Assembly (NCBI GenBank): GCA_964444915.1
Contig: CAYUIY010000055.1
Location: forward strand, 1-13,735
Reading direction: 5' to 3'
DNA: 13,735 nucleotides
DNA from: Anaerorudis sp964444915
GTDB lineage: Bacteria > Bacteroidota > Bacteroidia > Bacteroidales > Dysgonomonadaceae
Shown here: piece by piece, positions 1-6,678 of the stretch
How positions within the stretch are numbered: the stretch's first letter is position 1
Layout of the letters: each line of letters opens with the position of its first letter
Made by a program: the position numbers and the translations under genes
The notes under the pieces: model-generated
Database searches by the model: none
The model's input: only the letters and a program-made list of their open reading frames with translations
Told to the model about the DNA's origin: nothing

Positions 1-347
1 TTAGTGTCCCCTTCTTCCCGAAGGACTTGCATGGCAATTATTCCTTCCAGCAAGTCAGCACCATACTTGCTGCATTTTTCGATGTTGATAAATAATCCCC
101 ACGTTAAAATAAAGACCGGAAGGGACAAAACCCTAATAAACAATGAATCGGCGCTCATGATGAGTATTGCCAGTAAAAGAAATAACAGTGTAAGGGAATA
201 TTCTGCGATAATGCGTTTTTCCTTGGTCTTTTCAAGCCATTTTCTTGCAAAGGGCCTACAAAGTTCGAAATGTATCTTCTTTTCTTCTTCGGGCAGGGAC
301 TTCCACTTTTCTAGTGCGCTATCTAATGTCGTATTTTTTTTGTCCAT
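1..347 (-). CDS. Partial two-helix membrane protein of unknown function (3' end outside window)
   Basis: The reading frame opens at ATG 347-345 on the minus strand and stays open for 115 residues to the window edge, so the stop lies outside. A good ribosome binding site (AAGGGAG, 7 bases before the ATG) fixes the start. The first 48 or so residues are charged and soluble, with clusters such as PEEEKK and EKTKEKR. Two hydrophobic stretches follow at about residues 51-64 and 67-88, with only a few residues between them, which reads as a membrane hairpin. After that comes a short amphipathic segment. It has its own -35/-10 pair and is divergent from the sigma-factor gene. I recognise no family. 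Its position next to a coupling-protein operon makes a conjugation-associated membrane protein possible, but this is inference from context only. Confidence 0.7.
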   Translation of the reverse strand, partial: MDKKNTTLDSALEKWKSLPEEEKKIHFELCRPFARKWLEKTKEKRIIAEYSLTLLFLLLAILIMSADSLFIRVLSLPVFILTWGLFINIEKCSKYGADLLEGIIAMQVLREEGDT

Positions 348-370
348 GGCTATACTCCCTTTGAAATTTT

Positions 371-379
371 TGTTATAAT
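371..379 (+). promoter_or_regulatory. Extended -10 promoter of the sigma-factor operon; predicts leaderless mRNA
   Basis: TGTTATAAT is a perfect extended -10 element (TGn followed by TATAAT at 374-379). No convincing -35 lies 16-18 bases upstream, which is common for extended -10 promoters. Transcription should begin around 386-388, and the sigma-factor ATG is at 388. There is no Shine-Dalgarno sequence between the -10 and the ATG. The simplest reading is a leaderless or near-leaderless transcript. Confidence 0.6.
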
Positions 380-406
380 TATATCCGATGAGCGATAAAA
401 AATCAA
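378..406 (-). promoter_or_regulatory. Promoter of the leftward membrane-protein gene, sharing the -10 palindrome
   Basis: On the minus strand TTGATT (406-401) and TATAAT (383-378) are separated by exactly 17 bases. The -10 here and the -10 of the opposite promoter together form the palindrome TATAATTATA (374-383). The -35 lies inside the first codons of the sigma-factor gene. RNA polymerase can therefore bind the same bases in either orientation but not in both at once, so the two transcripts should compete. Confidence 0.65.
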
Positions 407-1095
407 CATTGCTGACAAAGGAAGAAGAATACGAATTAGTACAAAAAGCCCAAAATGGCGACGAAGGGGCGTTGCAAAAACTTGTCGAAGCCAACATGGG
501 CTTAGTTATCAAAGTGGCTTCCGACTGCATAAAGCGGATTGGGGTTCGTTCCCCGTCTGTTTCCTTTGAAGACGCCGTATCCGCCGGCGTAGAAGGTCTG
601 CTTGTTGGGATAAGCAAGTTTGACGTATCGAAGGGGTACAAGCTGTCCACTTATATTTACTGGTGGATAATGAATCACGTTAGAAAGTTGCTGATAACCA
701 ATATGCCCTTTGGAAACGTTTCAATTAGGACTGCAGAAAGGTCTTTTACGGATTCCGAATTTGCCCTTGTGGCACAAGCCCCAGCTAGTCTAAACGACGA
801 CGAAAACCCTATCGACATCCCCTTCGAAGAAGAATGGGCTGAAGACACAAAACCCATTGGTGAAAAGATCTTGGAAATATTAAAACGCAAAAGAAAATTA
901 CCAGAAGATCGTGACTTTTGTGTAAAGTTGATATCTTTAAGATACGGCCTGGAAACAGGAATCCCTTTAACTTTGCGGGAAACGGGCGAAATACTAGGTG
1001 TATCCTACGAATATGTCCGCCAGATAGAACAAAAGATACTTAGAATTCTCGCTAAAGACAAGAAAATAAAAGCATTTCGGGATGTGATATCTTGA
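388..1095 (+). CDS. Sigma-70-family RNA polymerase sigma factor lacking most of region 3
   Basis: A 235-residue sigma factor that would direct RNA polymerase to a dedicated promoter set. Region 1.2/2.1 spans about residues 9-45 (TKEEEYELVQKAQNGDEGAL, then LVEANMGLVIKVA). Region 2.2-2.4 spans 58-104, with FEDAVSAGVEGLL and KFDVSKGYKLSTYIYWWI, equivalent to the DLIQEGNIGLM and KGFKFSTYATWWI signatures of RpoD-type factors. Region 4 spans about 177-221, with LRYGL and the helix-turn-helix TLRETGEILGVSYEYVRQIE. Between VSIRTAERSF (111-120) and SLNDDENP (134-141) only a short linker remains, so region 3.0-3.1 is largely missing. The ATG at 388 lies directly at the predicted transcription start, and no better in-frame start is seen. 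Its last bases (TTGA) overlap the coupling-protein start. A factor that activates transfer genes is a reasonable inference. Confidence 0.93.
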   Translation: MSDKKSTLLTKEEEYELVQKAQNGDEGALQKLVEANMGLVIKVASDCIKRIGVRSPSVSFEDAVSAGVEGLLVGISKFDVSKGYKLSTYIYWWIMNHVRKLLITNMPFGNVSIRTAERSFTDSEFALVAQAPASLNDDENPIDIPFEEEWAEDTKPIGEKILEILKRKRKLPEDRDFCVKLISLRYGLETGIPLTLRETGEILGVSYEYVRQIEQKILRILAKDKKIKAFRDVIS

Positions 1096-2891
1096 TAGAT
1101 TTCCAGTTAGAAAAGGGTAGACTAAGAAAAAAGCTTTATTCCATTACCGTTATTGCAGTCTTCGTCTTTATATCTGCGCTTTTCTTTTTCTTTTCTGCAT
1201 GGGTTTTAGACGGTTGGGTCGATATCGCAGGATCTACTCACTTGCTGACAGCAAAGAAAAGCCAAGGGACGGTCGTAGCTGCCCTTTGGGAGATGACCCT
1301 GTTTGCCGTGGCAGGTGGTTTGTGCGTAGGGTTCCCCGTCGGGTATCTTTTAATCCACGGTTACAAGCACCCAATAACAGTATTGGACGTAGCCCCTGAA
1401 AGTAACGACCCACTGCTTTCCGAAGGTGAAAGGTTCGTCCGCGGCGCAAAGATCCATATGGGCCCGCCGCAGGTTTTGATAAAATCGGCCGAAAATATAG
1501 CCATCGAAGCGGGAAAGAAGCTGAATAAAGAATACTTGCTTCCCGTCATGGTAGCGGGTGCCCCTATGCCCTATAAGGTGGAAAACATGGGGCTTTACAT
1601 ACAGGGTTCTGCAGGTTCTGGTAAGTCCCAAGTCCTAAAACAGATGATCCACGATATACGAAACAGAAACGGGCGGGATAGGCTCATTATATACGACAGA
1701 AAACCCGAATACCTGCCCCTTTTCTATAGGGAAGGCGATATAGTTATTTGCCCCGCTGACTTGCGTCATACCCCCTGGGATTTATTTACCGAAATAAAGG
1801 GCGAACAAGATCTTGATCTTATCGTCATGTCCCTTTTTCCCGACATGCCTGGAACCCAAGCAAACGACTTCTTCTGGACGCAATCGGCGCGTAAAGTCTT
1901 CAAGGGAATTTTAATATATCTTATGCACAAGGCAGAACGCACGGGCGTCAGGGCTACCAATTGGGATCTTGTCACATTTTTAAATTCCTATGCTTCGGAA
2001 CCAGCGATACTTTGGAAGGAATTAAAGAAAGACGCTGCAGCGGCAGCCTTTGCAAGCACCTTGGCCGGGGCAGAAAAACGCTCCCCATCTAACGTCCCCA
2101 CTTCTACAATGGCAACGCTTACTTCTTATACATATTCATTCACCCGCCCAGAAGTGGCAGAACAGGGTTGGTTTTCTGTTCGCGAATGGCTGCGCGATCC
2201 GTCTACGGAAGGGCAGGCGCTGTTTTTAATGAATCCTGCCAGATACGAAGATAACTACAAGTCTTACTTTACAGTCATATTAGACTTAGCGTTAAAGGAA
2301 ATGATATCCTTGCCCAACGACATCGACCGGCGGGTGTGGTTCTTCGTGGACGAATTTGGATCTTTGTTTAGGCTAAGTTCCGTCGTGCGCCTTCTTGCTG
2401 AAGGTCGTTCCAAAGGTGCCTGCACCATCCTGGGAACGCAGGATATGTCGCAGGTGCGCCAACAATATGATAAAGAAACAGAAACTATCGTCAACAACTG
2501 TAACAATAAAGTCATAGCCCGCGTGACCAGCTACGACGAAGCAGATTACTTATCGAAGAACATCGGACAGGCGGAAATAGAACAGACAGGCGATACTGCC
2601 AGCATCTCATTAGACGACAGACAGGGGCTTCAGACTTCCTTTCAGGAACGCAAGGGAGAAAAACGGCGGGAACTTCGAAATGTAGTGCTATCTTCCGAAA
2701 TTATGGAACTTCCCAATTTAACTTATTTTGTGAAGTTCGCTGAATATGACTGGTTTAAAAACAGGATAGACTATTACCCCTGGTCAAAACACGAACTTGT
2801 CCCCGCCTTTTTGCCCAGGCCCAATAGCTGGTTTGATACATCACGCGTTATTTTACCAAGGGAAGATGATGACCTTGAAGAACTATGGTAA
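1092..2891 (+). CDS. traD: Type IV secretion coupling protein (TraD/TrwB/VirD4-like ATPase)
   Basis: A 599-residue inner-membrane ATPase that would link the relaxosome or a protein substrate to a type IV secretion channel. Two transmembrane helices lie near residues 17-39 and 63-88, the usual N-terminal hairpin of this family. The Walker A motif is GSAGSGKS (172-179). The Walker B motif is VWFFVDEFGSL (415-425), followed by the conserved LLAEGRSKGACTILGTQDMSQ stretch and a late NNCNNKVIARV segment typical of TraD/TrwB. The C-terminus is acidic (EDDDLEELW), which in related proteins is a zone that can contact relaxosome partners. The start is a TTG at 1092 that overlaps the sigma-factor stop (TTGA), suggesting translational coupling. 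Of the family, F/TrwB-type TraD looks closer than the Gram-positive TcpA/FtsK-like type. The gene symbol is by resemblance. No relaxase or other channel subunit lies in the window. Confidence 0.9.
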   Translation: MIDFQLEKGRLRKKLYSITVIAVFVFISALFFFFSAWVLDGWVDIAGSTHLLTAKKSQGTVVAALWEMTLFAVAGGLCVGFPVGYLLIHGYKHPITVLDVAPESNDPLLSEGERFVRGAKIHMGPPQVLIKSAENIAIEAGKKLNKEYLLPVMVAGAPMPYKVENMGLYIQGSAGSGKSQVLKQMIHDIRNRNGRDRLIIYDRKPEYLPLFYREGDIVICPADLRHTPWDLFTEIKGEQDLDLIVMSLFPDMPGTQANDFFWTQSARKVFKGILIYLMHKAERTGVRATNWDLVTFLNSYASEPAILWKELKKDAAAAAFASTLAGAEKRSPSNVPTSTMATLTSYTYSFTRPEVAEQGWFSVREWLRDPSTEGQALFLMNPARYEDNYKSYFTVILDLALKEMISLPNDIDRRVWFFVDEFGSLFRLSSVVRLLAEGRSKGACTILGTQDMSQVRQQYDKETETIVNNCNNKVIARVTSYDEADYLSKNIGQAEIEQTGDTASISLDDRQGLQTSFQERKGEKRRELRNVVLSSEIMELPNLTYFVKFAEYDWFKNRIDYYPWSKHELVPAFLPRPNSWFDTSRVILPREDDDLEELW

Positions 2892-3285
2892 AACTAAAGG
2901 AAAAGGCCAAGAACAAAAGAAGGTCAAGGAACAAAGGAAAAGCACGCTGGAAAGAAAGCTCGATATACCGCTTCCGCTGTCGGTAATTTGGTATATCATA
3001 GCTACTTCCTTGCTTTTTTATGGGCTGTATATATTGGGGATGCACTTTTTATTAAAACACGTGGTGAAAGAAGGCGGGCAATGGTGGATATTTACAGCAG
3101 AAAGGCCCGCGCTTAATCCCTTCAGTGGTTTTCAGGATGTCCGATGGGGGGAATTCTATATTCCCGTCAAGGCCATGACCAAATATTATCCCCTTGCGCC
3201 TTTAGCTGCTTTCTTTGGTTTTCTTATGCTAGCCCTGCGCAGCTTAACTTTTTCAGCGTTTGTAAAGAAATTTTCAGGAAAATGA
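2869..3285 (+). CDS. Small two-helix membrane protein within the coupling-protein operon
   Basis: A 138-residue protein with a very basic, lysine- and glutamine-rich N-terminus (residues 4-30). A transmembrane helix lies around 36-62, a Trp-rich external or periplasmic loop around 68-105, and a second helix around 108-125. The tail is basic. The frame is open further upstream, but AAGGGA at 2858-2863 sits 5 bases before ATG 2869, so I choose that start; ATG 2866 is the alternative. The gene overlaps the 3' end of the coupling-protein gene by 23 bases and its stop overlaps the methylase start as ATGA. I recognise no family. An accessory membrane partner of the coupling ATPase or the transfer channel is an inference from position and topology. 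Confidence 0.8.
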   Translation: MTLKNYGKTKGKGQEQKKVKEQRKSTLERKLDIPLPLSVIWYIIATSLLFYGLYILGMHFLLKHVVKEGGQWWIFTAERPALNPFSGFQDVRWGEFYIPVKAMTKYYPLAPLAAFFGFLMLALRSLTFSAFVKKFSGK

Positions 3286-4085
3286 AGTTAAGTCCCGTCT
3301 TAAAGTGGGTTGGCGGCAAACGTCAATTATTAGATGTTCTAATTCCGTTGCTGCCACGGCATATCACTACATATTGCGAACCATTTGTTGGCGGCGGGGC
3401 TTTGCTTTTTGCTTTACAGCCTGACACGGCATACGTCAACGACATAAACGCTGATTTAATCAATGTTTACAAGGTTATAAAAGATGACGTGGAATCCTTA
3501 ATCAAAGCTTTACAAGAGTTCAAAAATGACGCTGACTGTTTTTATGCCGTCAGGGATTGGGATAGGGATAAAACAAAGTATTCTGCTTTATCAGATGTTC
3601 AAAAAGCTGCCCGCATACTTTATCTTAACAAAACTTGTTATAACGGATTATTTAGGGTGAACAGTGCCGGTGAATTTAACTCTCCCTTTGGCAACTATCG
3701 CAACCCCAATATCGTAAATGCCCCCGTCTTGCGGGCAGTAAGTTCCTATTTCAATAAAGCAACGATTTATTTAACTTCCGTTGATTATGCAGAAGTGTTG
3801 AAGTCGTTGCCTAAAGGCACGTTTGTTTATCTTGACCCGCCATACGATTTAAGCTTTACTGGATATTCGTATAATGGTTTTACACGCGATGACCAAATAA
3901 GATTACGTATGTGCTGTGATGACTTAAACAAAAGGGGAATTAAATTTATGTTGTCGAATGCCGCGACAGATTTTATCAAAGAACTATATTCGGCATATAA
4001 CGTTAGCGTGATCCAGGTCAACAGGACAATCAACCCCACAAGGTGCAGAAAAGCCCTTGAAGTGGTAGTGACAAATTATGATTGA
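3282..4085 (+). CDS. dam: Dam-type (D12 class) DNA N6-adenine methyltransferase, orphan
   Basis: A 267-residue methyltransferase that transfers a methyl group from S-adenosylmethionine to adenine N6 in DNA. The D12 motifs are in order. N-terminal KWVGGKRQ is at 8-15. The AdoMet motif EPFVGGGALLF is at 33-43 and NDIN at 53-56. NKTCYNGLFRVN, typical of the Dam/DpnM group, is at 116-127. The catalytic DPPY is at 185-188, followed by FTGYSYNGFTRDDQ and, near the end, VVTNYD. The length matches Dam (about 270-280). The frame extends upstream, but homology begins at ATG 3282, which overlaps the preceding stop (ATGA). GATC is the likely target by family resemblance, not by direct evidence. No restriction endonuclease is nearby, so it appears to be a solitary methylase. 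Such enzymes are common on plasmids and phages, for host-mark mimicry or epigenetic control. Confidence 0.93.
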   Translation: MKLSPVLKWVGGKRQLLDVLIPLLPRHITTYCEPFVGGGALLFALQPDTAYVNDINADLINVYKVIKDDVESLIKALQEFKNDADCFYAVRDWDRDKTKYSALSDVQKAARILYLNKTCYNGLFRVNSAGEFNSPFGNYRNPNIVNAPVLRAVSSYFNKATIYLTSVDYAEVLKSLPKGTFVYLDPPYDLSFTGYSYNGFTRDDQIRLRMCCDDLNKRGIKFMLSNAATDFIKELYSAYNVSVIQVNRTINPTRCRKALEVVVTNYD

Positions 4086-4110
4086 CATCCATGGCGGGTC
4101 ATGGTATAAA
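4082..4110 (+). promoter_or_regulatory. Near-consensus promoter of the helicase gene
   Basis: TTGACA (4082-4087) and TATAAA (4105-4110) are separated by exactly 17 bases. The -35 overlaps the methylase stop codon. Transcription should start near 4117, leaving a leader of about 53 bases before the helicase ATG. The helicase therefore does not depend on the upstream sigma-factor operon. Confidence 0.75.
4089..4104. promoter_or_regulatory. Inverted repeat filling the helicase promoter spacer; possible operator
   Basis: CCATG at 4089-4093 and CATGG at 4100-4104 are perfect inverted arms separated by 6 bases. They occupy almost the entire interval between the -35 and -10. A dimeric repressor bound here would block polymerase. 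The arms are short (5 bases), so chance is possible. Confidence 0.35.
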
Positions 4111-4169
4111 AAGTGATAGAATAAATACAAACGTAGCTTTAAGAACGCTTTCCCTTGGGGTGCTTCCAC

Positions 4170-6062
4170 ATGATAACTGAAAAAGCATTAGAAATTTATG
4201 AATCACTGACTGGCTTTGAAAAGCGGGACAGCCAGCGTGAGATGATCCGTTTTATGGCGGAATGCATCGATGCTGGCGAAAATGGCGCCCTGGAAGCCCC
4301 CACCGGTACTGGTAAAAGCTTGGCGGTACTGGTGACAGCCTATGCCGCTTGGAAAGAATTAGGGTATAGTTCTATAATATCTACAAACACCCACGTGCTG
4401 CAATCCCAAATGGCAGAAAAGGATTTTTTCTTATTCAAGAAAGCCCTGCCAGAAAAGACCGACTTCATGGTCAAATCGGTTATGGGGCGTGGACGATATA
4501 TTTGTCGAAAGAAAAAAGAAGAAATTAGGGACATGATAAATAAGAAAGGCCCGCTTATCGTTTCCGACAAGGAAGCGACCGTCATAGATGCCGTTAGGCT
4601 TGAATCCTTGGGAAGCGACGATTTATTGGGGGAACGGAAGTGGATAGATTCCGCTATTATGCGTGAAGACGACCCACTCGCCTTCGTCTTATCTTGCGAA
4701 GGTTGCATAAAAAAGGCGTGTCCCTATTATATTAAAGGCTGCGTTTACTATAGGGCCATTCTTTTTAAGTCAGACGTCACCGTTACAAACCACAGCCTTG
4801 TAAAATCATTAATGGGGACGTTAAAGGCGGACCTTTTCTTCTTCGATGAAGCGCATCACTTGATGGGATATTCTACGTCGCCCAAGTACATACGTTACAT
4901 AGAAAGACCCGTAAGGCTGGTATATGCCCCTTTGCCAGAATTCTATAAAAATCTCATTAAAGAACGCGAGCTTTTTGTCAAAAGGATGTCGCTGCTTTAT
5001 GATAAGTTCTTTCATTATCTTTCTATTTATTCTTACGGCATGGCGATAGCTGTCCTGCGGGAAATGCGGCGGGTTATAAGCACAAGGATGCAGGCGCTTA
5101 AAGCCATACCCGATGAAGAAATAGCGTCAATATTAAAGGGGGAACTTTACAAGGTAGCTGAAAGTTACGACATAGCAAGAAATATATATAACGACGCCAT
5201 AACAGGCAAAGACGTAGTTGTGACGTCCGAATTTGCAGGAACAAGGGAACTTCCCGATGCCCCAAGAAGCTTTACGCAAGATCTGAAAGAAAATAATAAA
5301 GACTTAAAATCTTGCTTATTTCTTTCTTCTACGATTACGGTAGACGGCGGTTTTTCCGCCTTTCGCACGAAGACAGGCGCTGAATTCCGCGAAGGCCCCA
5401 TTATCCCGTCGGAACTTCCGTGGCACAAGACGATCTTGTGGGCGCCCAAAGTAATTCCTTCCCCAAAAAATGATAAGTTTACTGACCTGTTTGCGGCCTT
5501 TTGCGCAAGATATATCCCGCCTTTTGTGGAAAAAGATTTGGGTGGTGTACTTGTCTTGTGTACATCTTTGGAAAGAATGCGGGCCTGTGCAAACGCCTTG
5601 GGGTCGGTAATGAAAGACCATTTGCTTGTGCAGGGGCAGCTTCCCAAAAGGGAGACGATGCGAAGGTTCCTGCATGAACGTTCTTCTGTGTTGGTATCTT
5701 CTAATTCATTTAGGGAAGGCTTCGATGCACCTGGGGACTGCCTTACGTGGTTGGTGCTTGACCGGCTTCCTTTTGGCCCTATGGAAGATGAAGAAAATGA
5801 CACTGCAATACGGCTGCTTTCAAGGTGGGGGCTGCTTAAAAACCCATTTGATTATAGGTTAGACATGATGAAGCTTGCCTTAAGACAGGGCGTCGGCAGA
5901 CTTATAAGAAGTAAAAAGGATTACGGCGCGGTTACCATCTTTGATTCAAGATTTATAAAAAATAAAAGATGGAACATAAACACGCCGATAAAAAACGTGG
6001 TAACCGACTTCTTTACTCCTGATGAATGGGTAAGGTTTTTCCAGGAGAAATTTTTGTTATAG
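4170..6062 (+). CDS. DinG/XPD-family superfamily 2 DNA helicase with an iron-sulfur cluster motif
   Basis: A 630-residue ATP-dependent helicase of the Rad3/XPD/DinG type, expected to unwind DNA 5' to 3'. The Walker A motif is EAPTGTGKS (42-50). The four-cysteine cluster is probably formed by C112 and three of C176, C179, C184 and C191, inserted between motifs I and II as in XPD and DinG. VTNHSL (205-210) precedes the DEAH box (226-229). The C-terminal half carries REGFD (motif V) and RQGVGRLIRS (572-581, motif VI), with YGAVTIFDSRF after it, all typical of DinG. I use ATG 4170, 7 bases after GGGGTG, rather than the in-frame TTG at 4155. E. coli DinG is about 716 residues, so this is somewhat compact. 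A role in resolving R-loops or replication blocks on the element is plausible. CasDinG of type IV CRISPR is a relative, but no cas genes are present. Confidence 0.9.
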   Translation: MITEKALEIYESLTGFEKRDSQREMIRFMAECIDAGENGALEAPTGTGKSLAVLVTAYAAWKELGYSSIISTNTHVLQSQMAEKDFFLFKKALPEKTDFMVKSVMGRGRYICRKKKEEIRDMINKKGPLIVSDKEATVIDAVRLESLGSDDLLGERKWIDSAIMREDDPLAFVLSCEGCIKKACPYYIKGCVYYRAILFKSDVTVTNHSLVKSLMGTLKADLFFFDEAHHLMGYSTSPKYIRYIERPVRLVYAPLPEFYKNLIKERELFVKRMSLLYDKFFHYLSIYSYGMAIAVLREMRRVISTRMQALKAIPDEEIASILKGELYKVAESYDIARNIYNDAITGKDVVVTSEFAGTRELPDAPRSFTQDLKENNKDLKSCLFLSSTITVDGGFSAFRTKTGAEFREGPIIPSELPWHKTILWAPKVIPSPKNDKFTDLFAAFCARYIPPFVEKDLGGVLVLCTSLERMRACANALGSVMKDHLLVQGQLPKRETMRRFLHERSSVLVSSNSFREGFDAPGDCLTWLVLDRLPFGPMEDEENDTAIRLLSRWGLLKNPFDYRLDMMKLALRQGVGRLIRSKKDYGAVTIFDSRFIKNKRWNINTPIKNVVTDFFTPDEWVRFFQEKFLL

Positions 6063-6348
6063 CTTCCTTTATCCTTTGAAGCGCGGTTTCTGAAACACAA
6101 GGAATCCCATCTTGGTATTCTATCTTAAAACCAAAGAAGACAAAAAGAAAATCCCCGAAGGGCATTTCACGGTTTTGTATATTTTTTTTAATCTTTTCAA
6201 ACTTTAAGACAGAATTATAATGTTCTGCCTGTTCGCTGTCGACCTTCGACCGTTCTTTTATGTAGTTCTTCCACATTGACTTCAGCGCGGGTAATGCTTC
6301 ACGTCCGTACCACTCAGGAATTGGGACCATGTTTTCAGGGCTTTTCAT
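6013..6348 (-). CDS. Hypothetical 111-residue protein, converging into the helicase gene
   Basis: ATG 6348-6346 opens a 111-residue frame ending at TAA 6015-6013. The start overlaps the end of the upstream leftward gene by 14 bases, so the two are probably translated together. The protein has a mixed N-terminal part with a WYGREALPALKSMWKNYIKE helix, a basic helical middle (about 48-60), and a hydrophobic segment FGDFLFVFFGF (64-74). That segment looks like a buried beta strand rather than a membrane helix. A C-terminal helix follows. The final 50 bases lie inside the 3' end of the helicase gene, tail to tail. I recognise no domain. Confidence 0.6.
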   Translation of the reverse strand: MKSPENMVPIPEWYGREALPALKSMWKNYIKERSKVDSEQAEHYNSVLKFEKIKKNIQNREMPFGDFLFVFFGFKIEYQDGIPCVSETALQRIKEAITKISPGKTLPIHQE

Positions 6349-6592
6349 CGATTCTCACTTCCGAATAGGGGGTAATATCTATTCTTCTTCCCGTGCTGGA
6401 AAGAAAGACCAACACCACAGGGTCATCTTCAGTTACTTCTGCCAGCTGGTAGATTTCCCCATCTATGATATAATTTTTTCCTTCTTTGAAGAAATATGCT
6501 TCATCGACAGAACGCGAAAGAATGTCCGCTATAAGATCGTCGACACTGGAAGCTTCTTTTTCTACTTGTCTGATGACTTTCTTTCTTGTCAT
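6335..6592 (-). CDS. Hypothetical 85-residue protein, first gene of a leftward pair
   Basis: ATG 6592-6590 is preceded by GGGG 7 bases upstream within an A-rich stretch, a strong ribosome binding site. A matching -35/-10 pair lies 30-60 bases further upstream. The N-terminal third is helical and charged (KKVIRQVEKEASSVDDLIADIL). The rest alternates short hydrophobic and turn segments (YIIDGEIYQLAEV, PVVLVFLSS, RIDITPY), suggesting a small beta-rich fold. It has no cysteines and no membrane helix. Function is unknown. The gene is divergent from the 6679 gene and shares promoter DNA with it, so the two small operons may be controlled together. Confidence 0.65.
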   Translation of the reverse strand: MTRKKVIRQVEKEASSVDDLIADILSRSVDEAYFFKEGKNYIIDGEIYQLAEVTEDDPVVLVFLSSTGRRIDITPYSEVRIDEKP

Positions 6593-6624
6593 GTTCTTTC
6601 CCCTTTTTTAGTTTTCTTCTGCTT

Positions 6625-6654
6625 ATGATATAATAAAATAGAAGTAAATGTCAA
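6625..6654 (-). promoter_or_regulatory. Promoter of the leftward small-gene pair
   Basis: On the minus strand TTGACA (6654-6649) and TATCAT (6630-6625) are 18 bases apart. The -10 overlaps the opposite -10 (6629-6634) by two bases, so the two promoters are mutually exclusive sites. Confidence 0.55.
6626..6634 (+). promoter_or_regulatory. Extended -10 promoter of the 6679 gene
   Basis: TGATATAAT is a perfect extended -10 (TGn plus TATAAT at 6629-6634). There is no clear -35. The expected start near 6641 leaves a leader of about 38 bases carrying AAGGAAAGGA (6661-6670). Confidence 0.6.
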
Positions 6655-6678
6655 TTCTTAAAGGAAAGGACAAAAAAA

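Noticed and set aside
4..378. 124-residue plus-strand frame rich in Ser and Phe
   Set aside because: It is antisense to the leftward membrane-protein gene, which has its own ribosome binding site and promoter. The composition is typical of a shadow frame, and it runs through the shared promoter region.
2797..2868. Upstream extension of the small membrane protein
   Set aside because: The extra residues lie entirely inside the coupling-protein gene and form a Pro/Cys-rich shadow. A good ribosome binding site precedes ATG 2869.
3144..3281. Upstream extension of the methylase
   Set aside because: D12 family similarity starts at the MKLSPVLKWVGGK segment from ATG 3282, which overlaps the preceding stop in the usual coupled manner.
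5165..5803. 212-residue minus-strand frame inside the helicase gene
   Set aside because: The plus strand carries clear helicase motifs here. The minus-strand product is Ser-rich with no recognisable pattern or ribosome binding site.
4170..6062. Type IV CRISPR system, because the helicase is DinG-like
   Set aside because: No csf genes, no Cas6-like gene and no repeat-spacer array are visible. The array at 7374-13735 is protein-coding with about 1 kb units, not CRISPR repeats.
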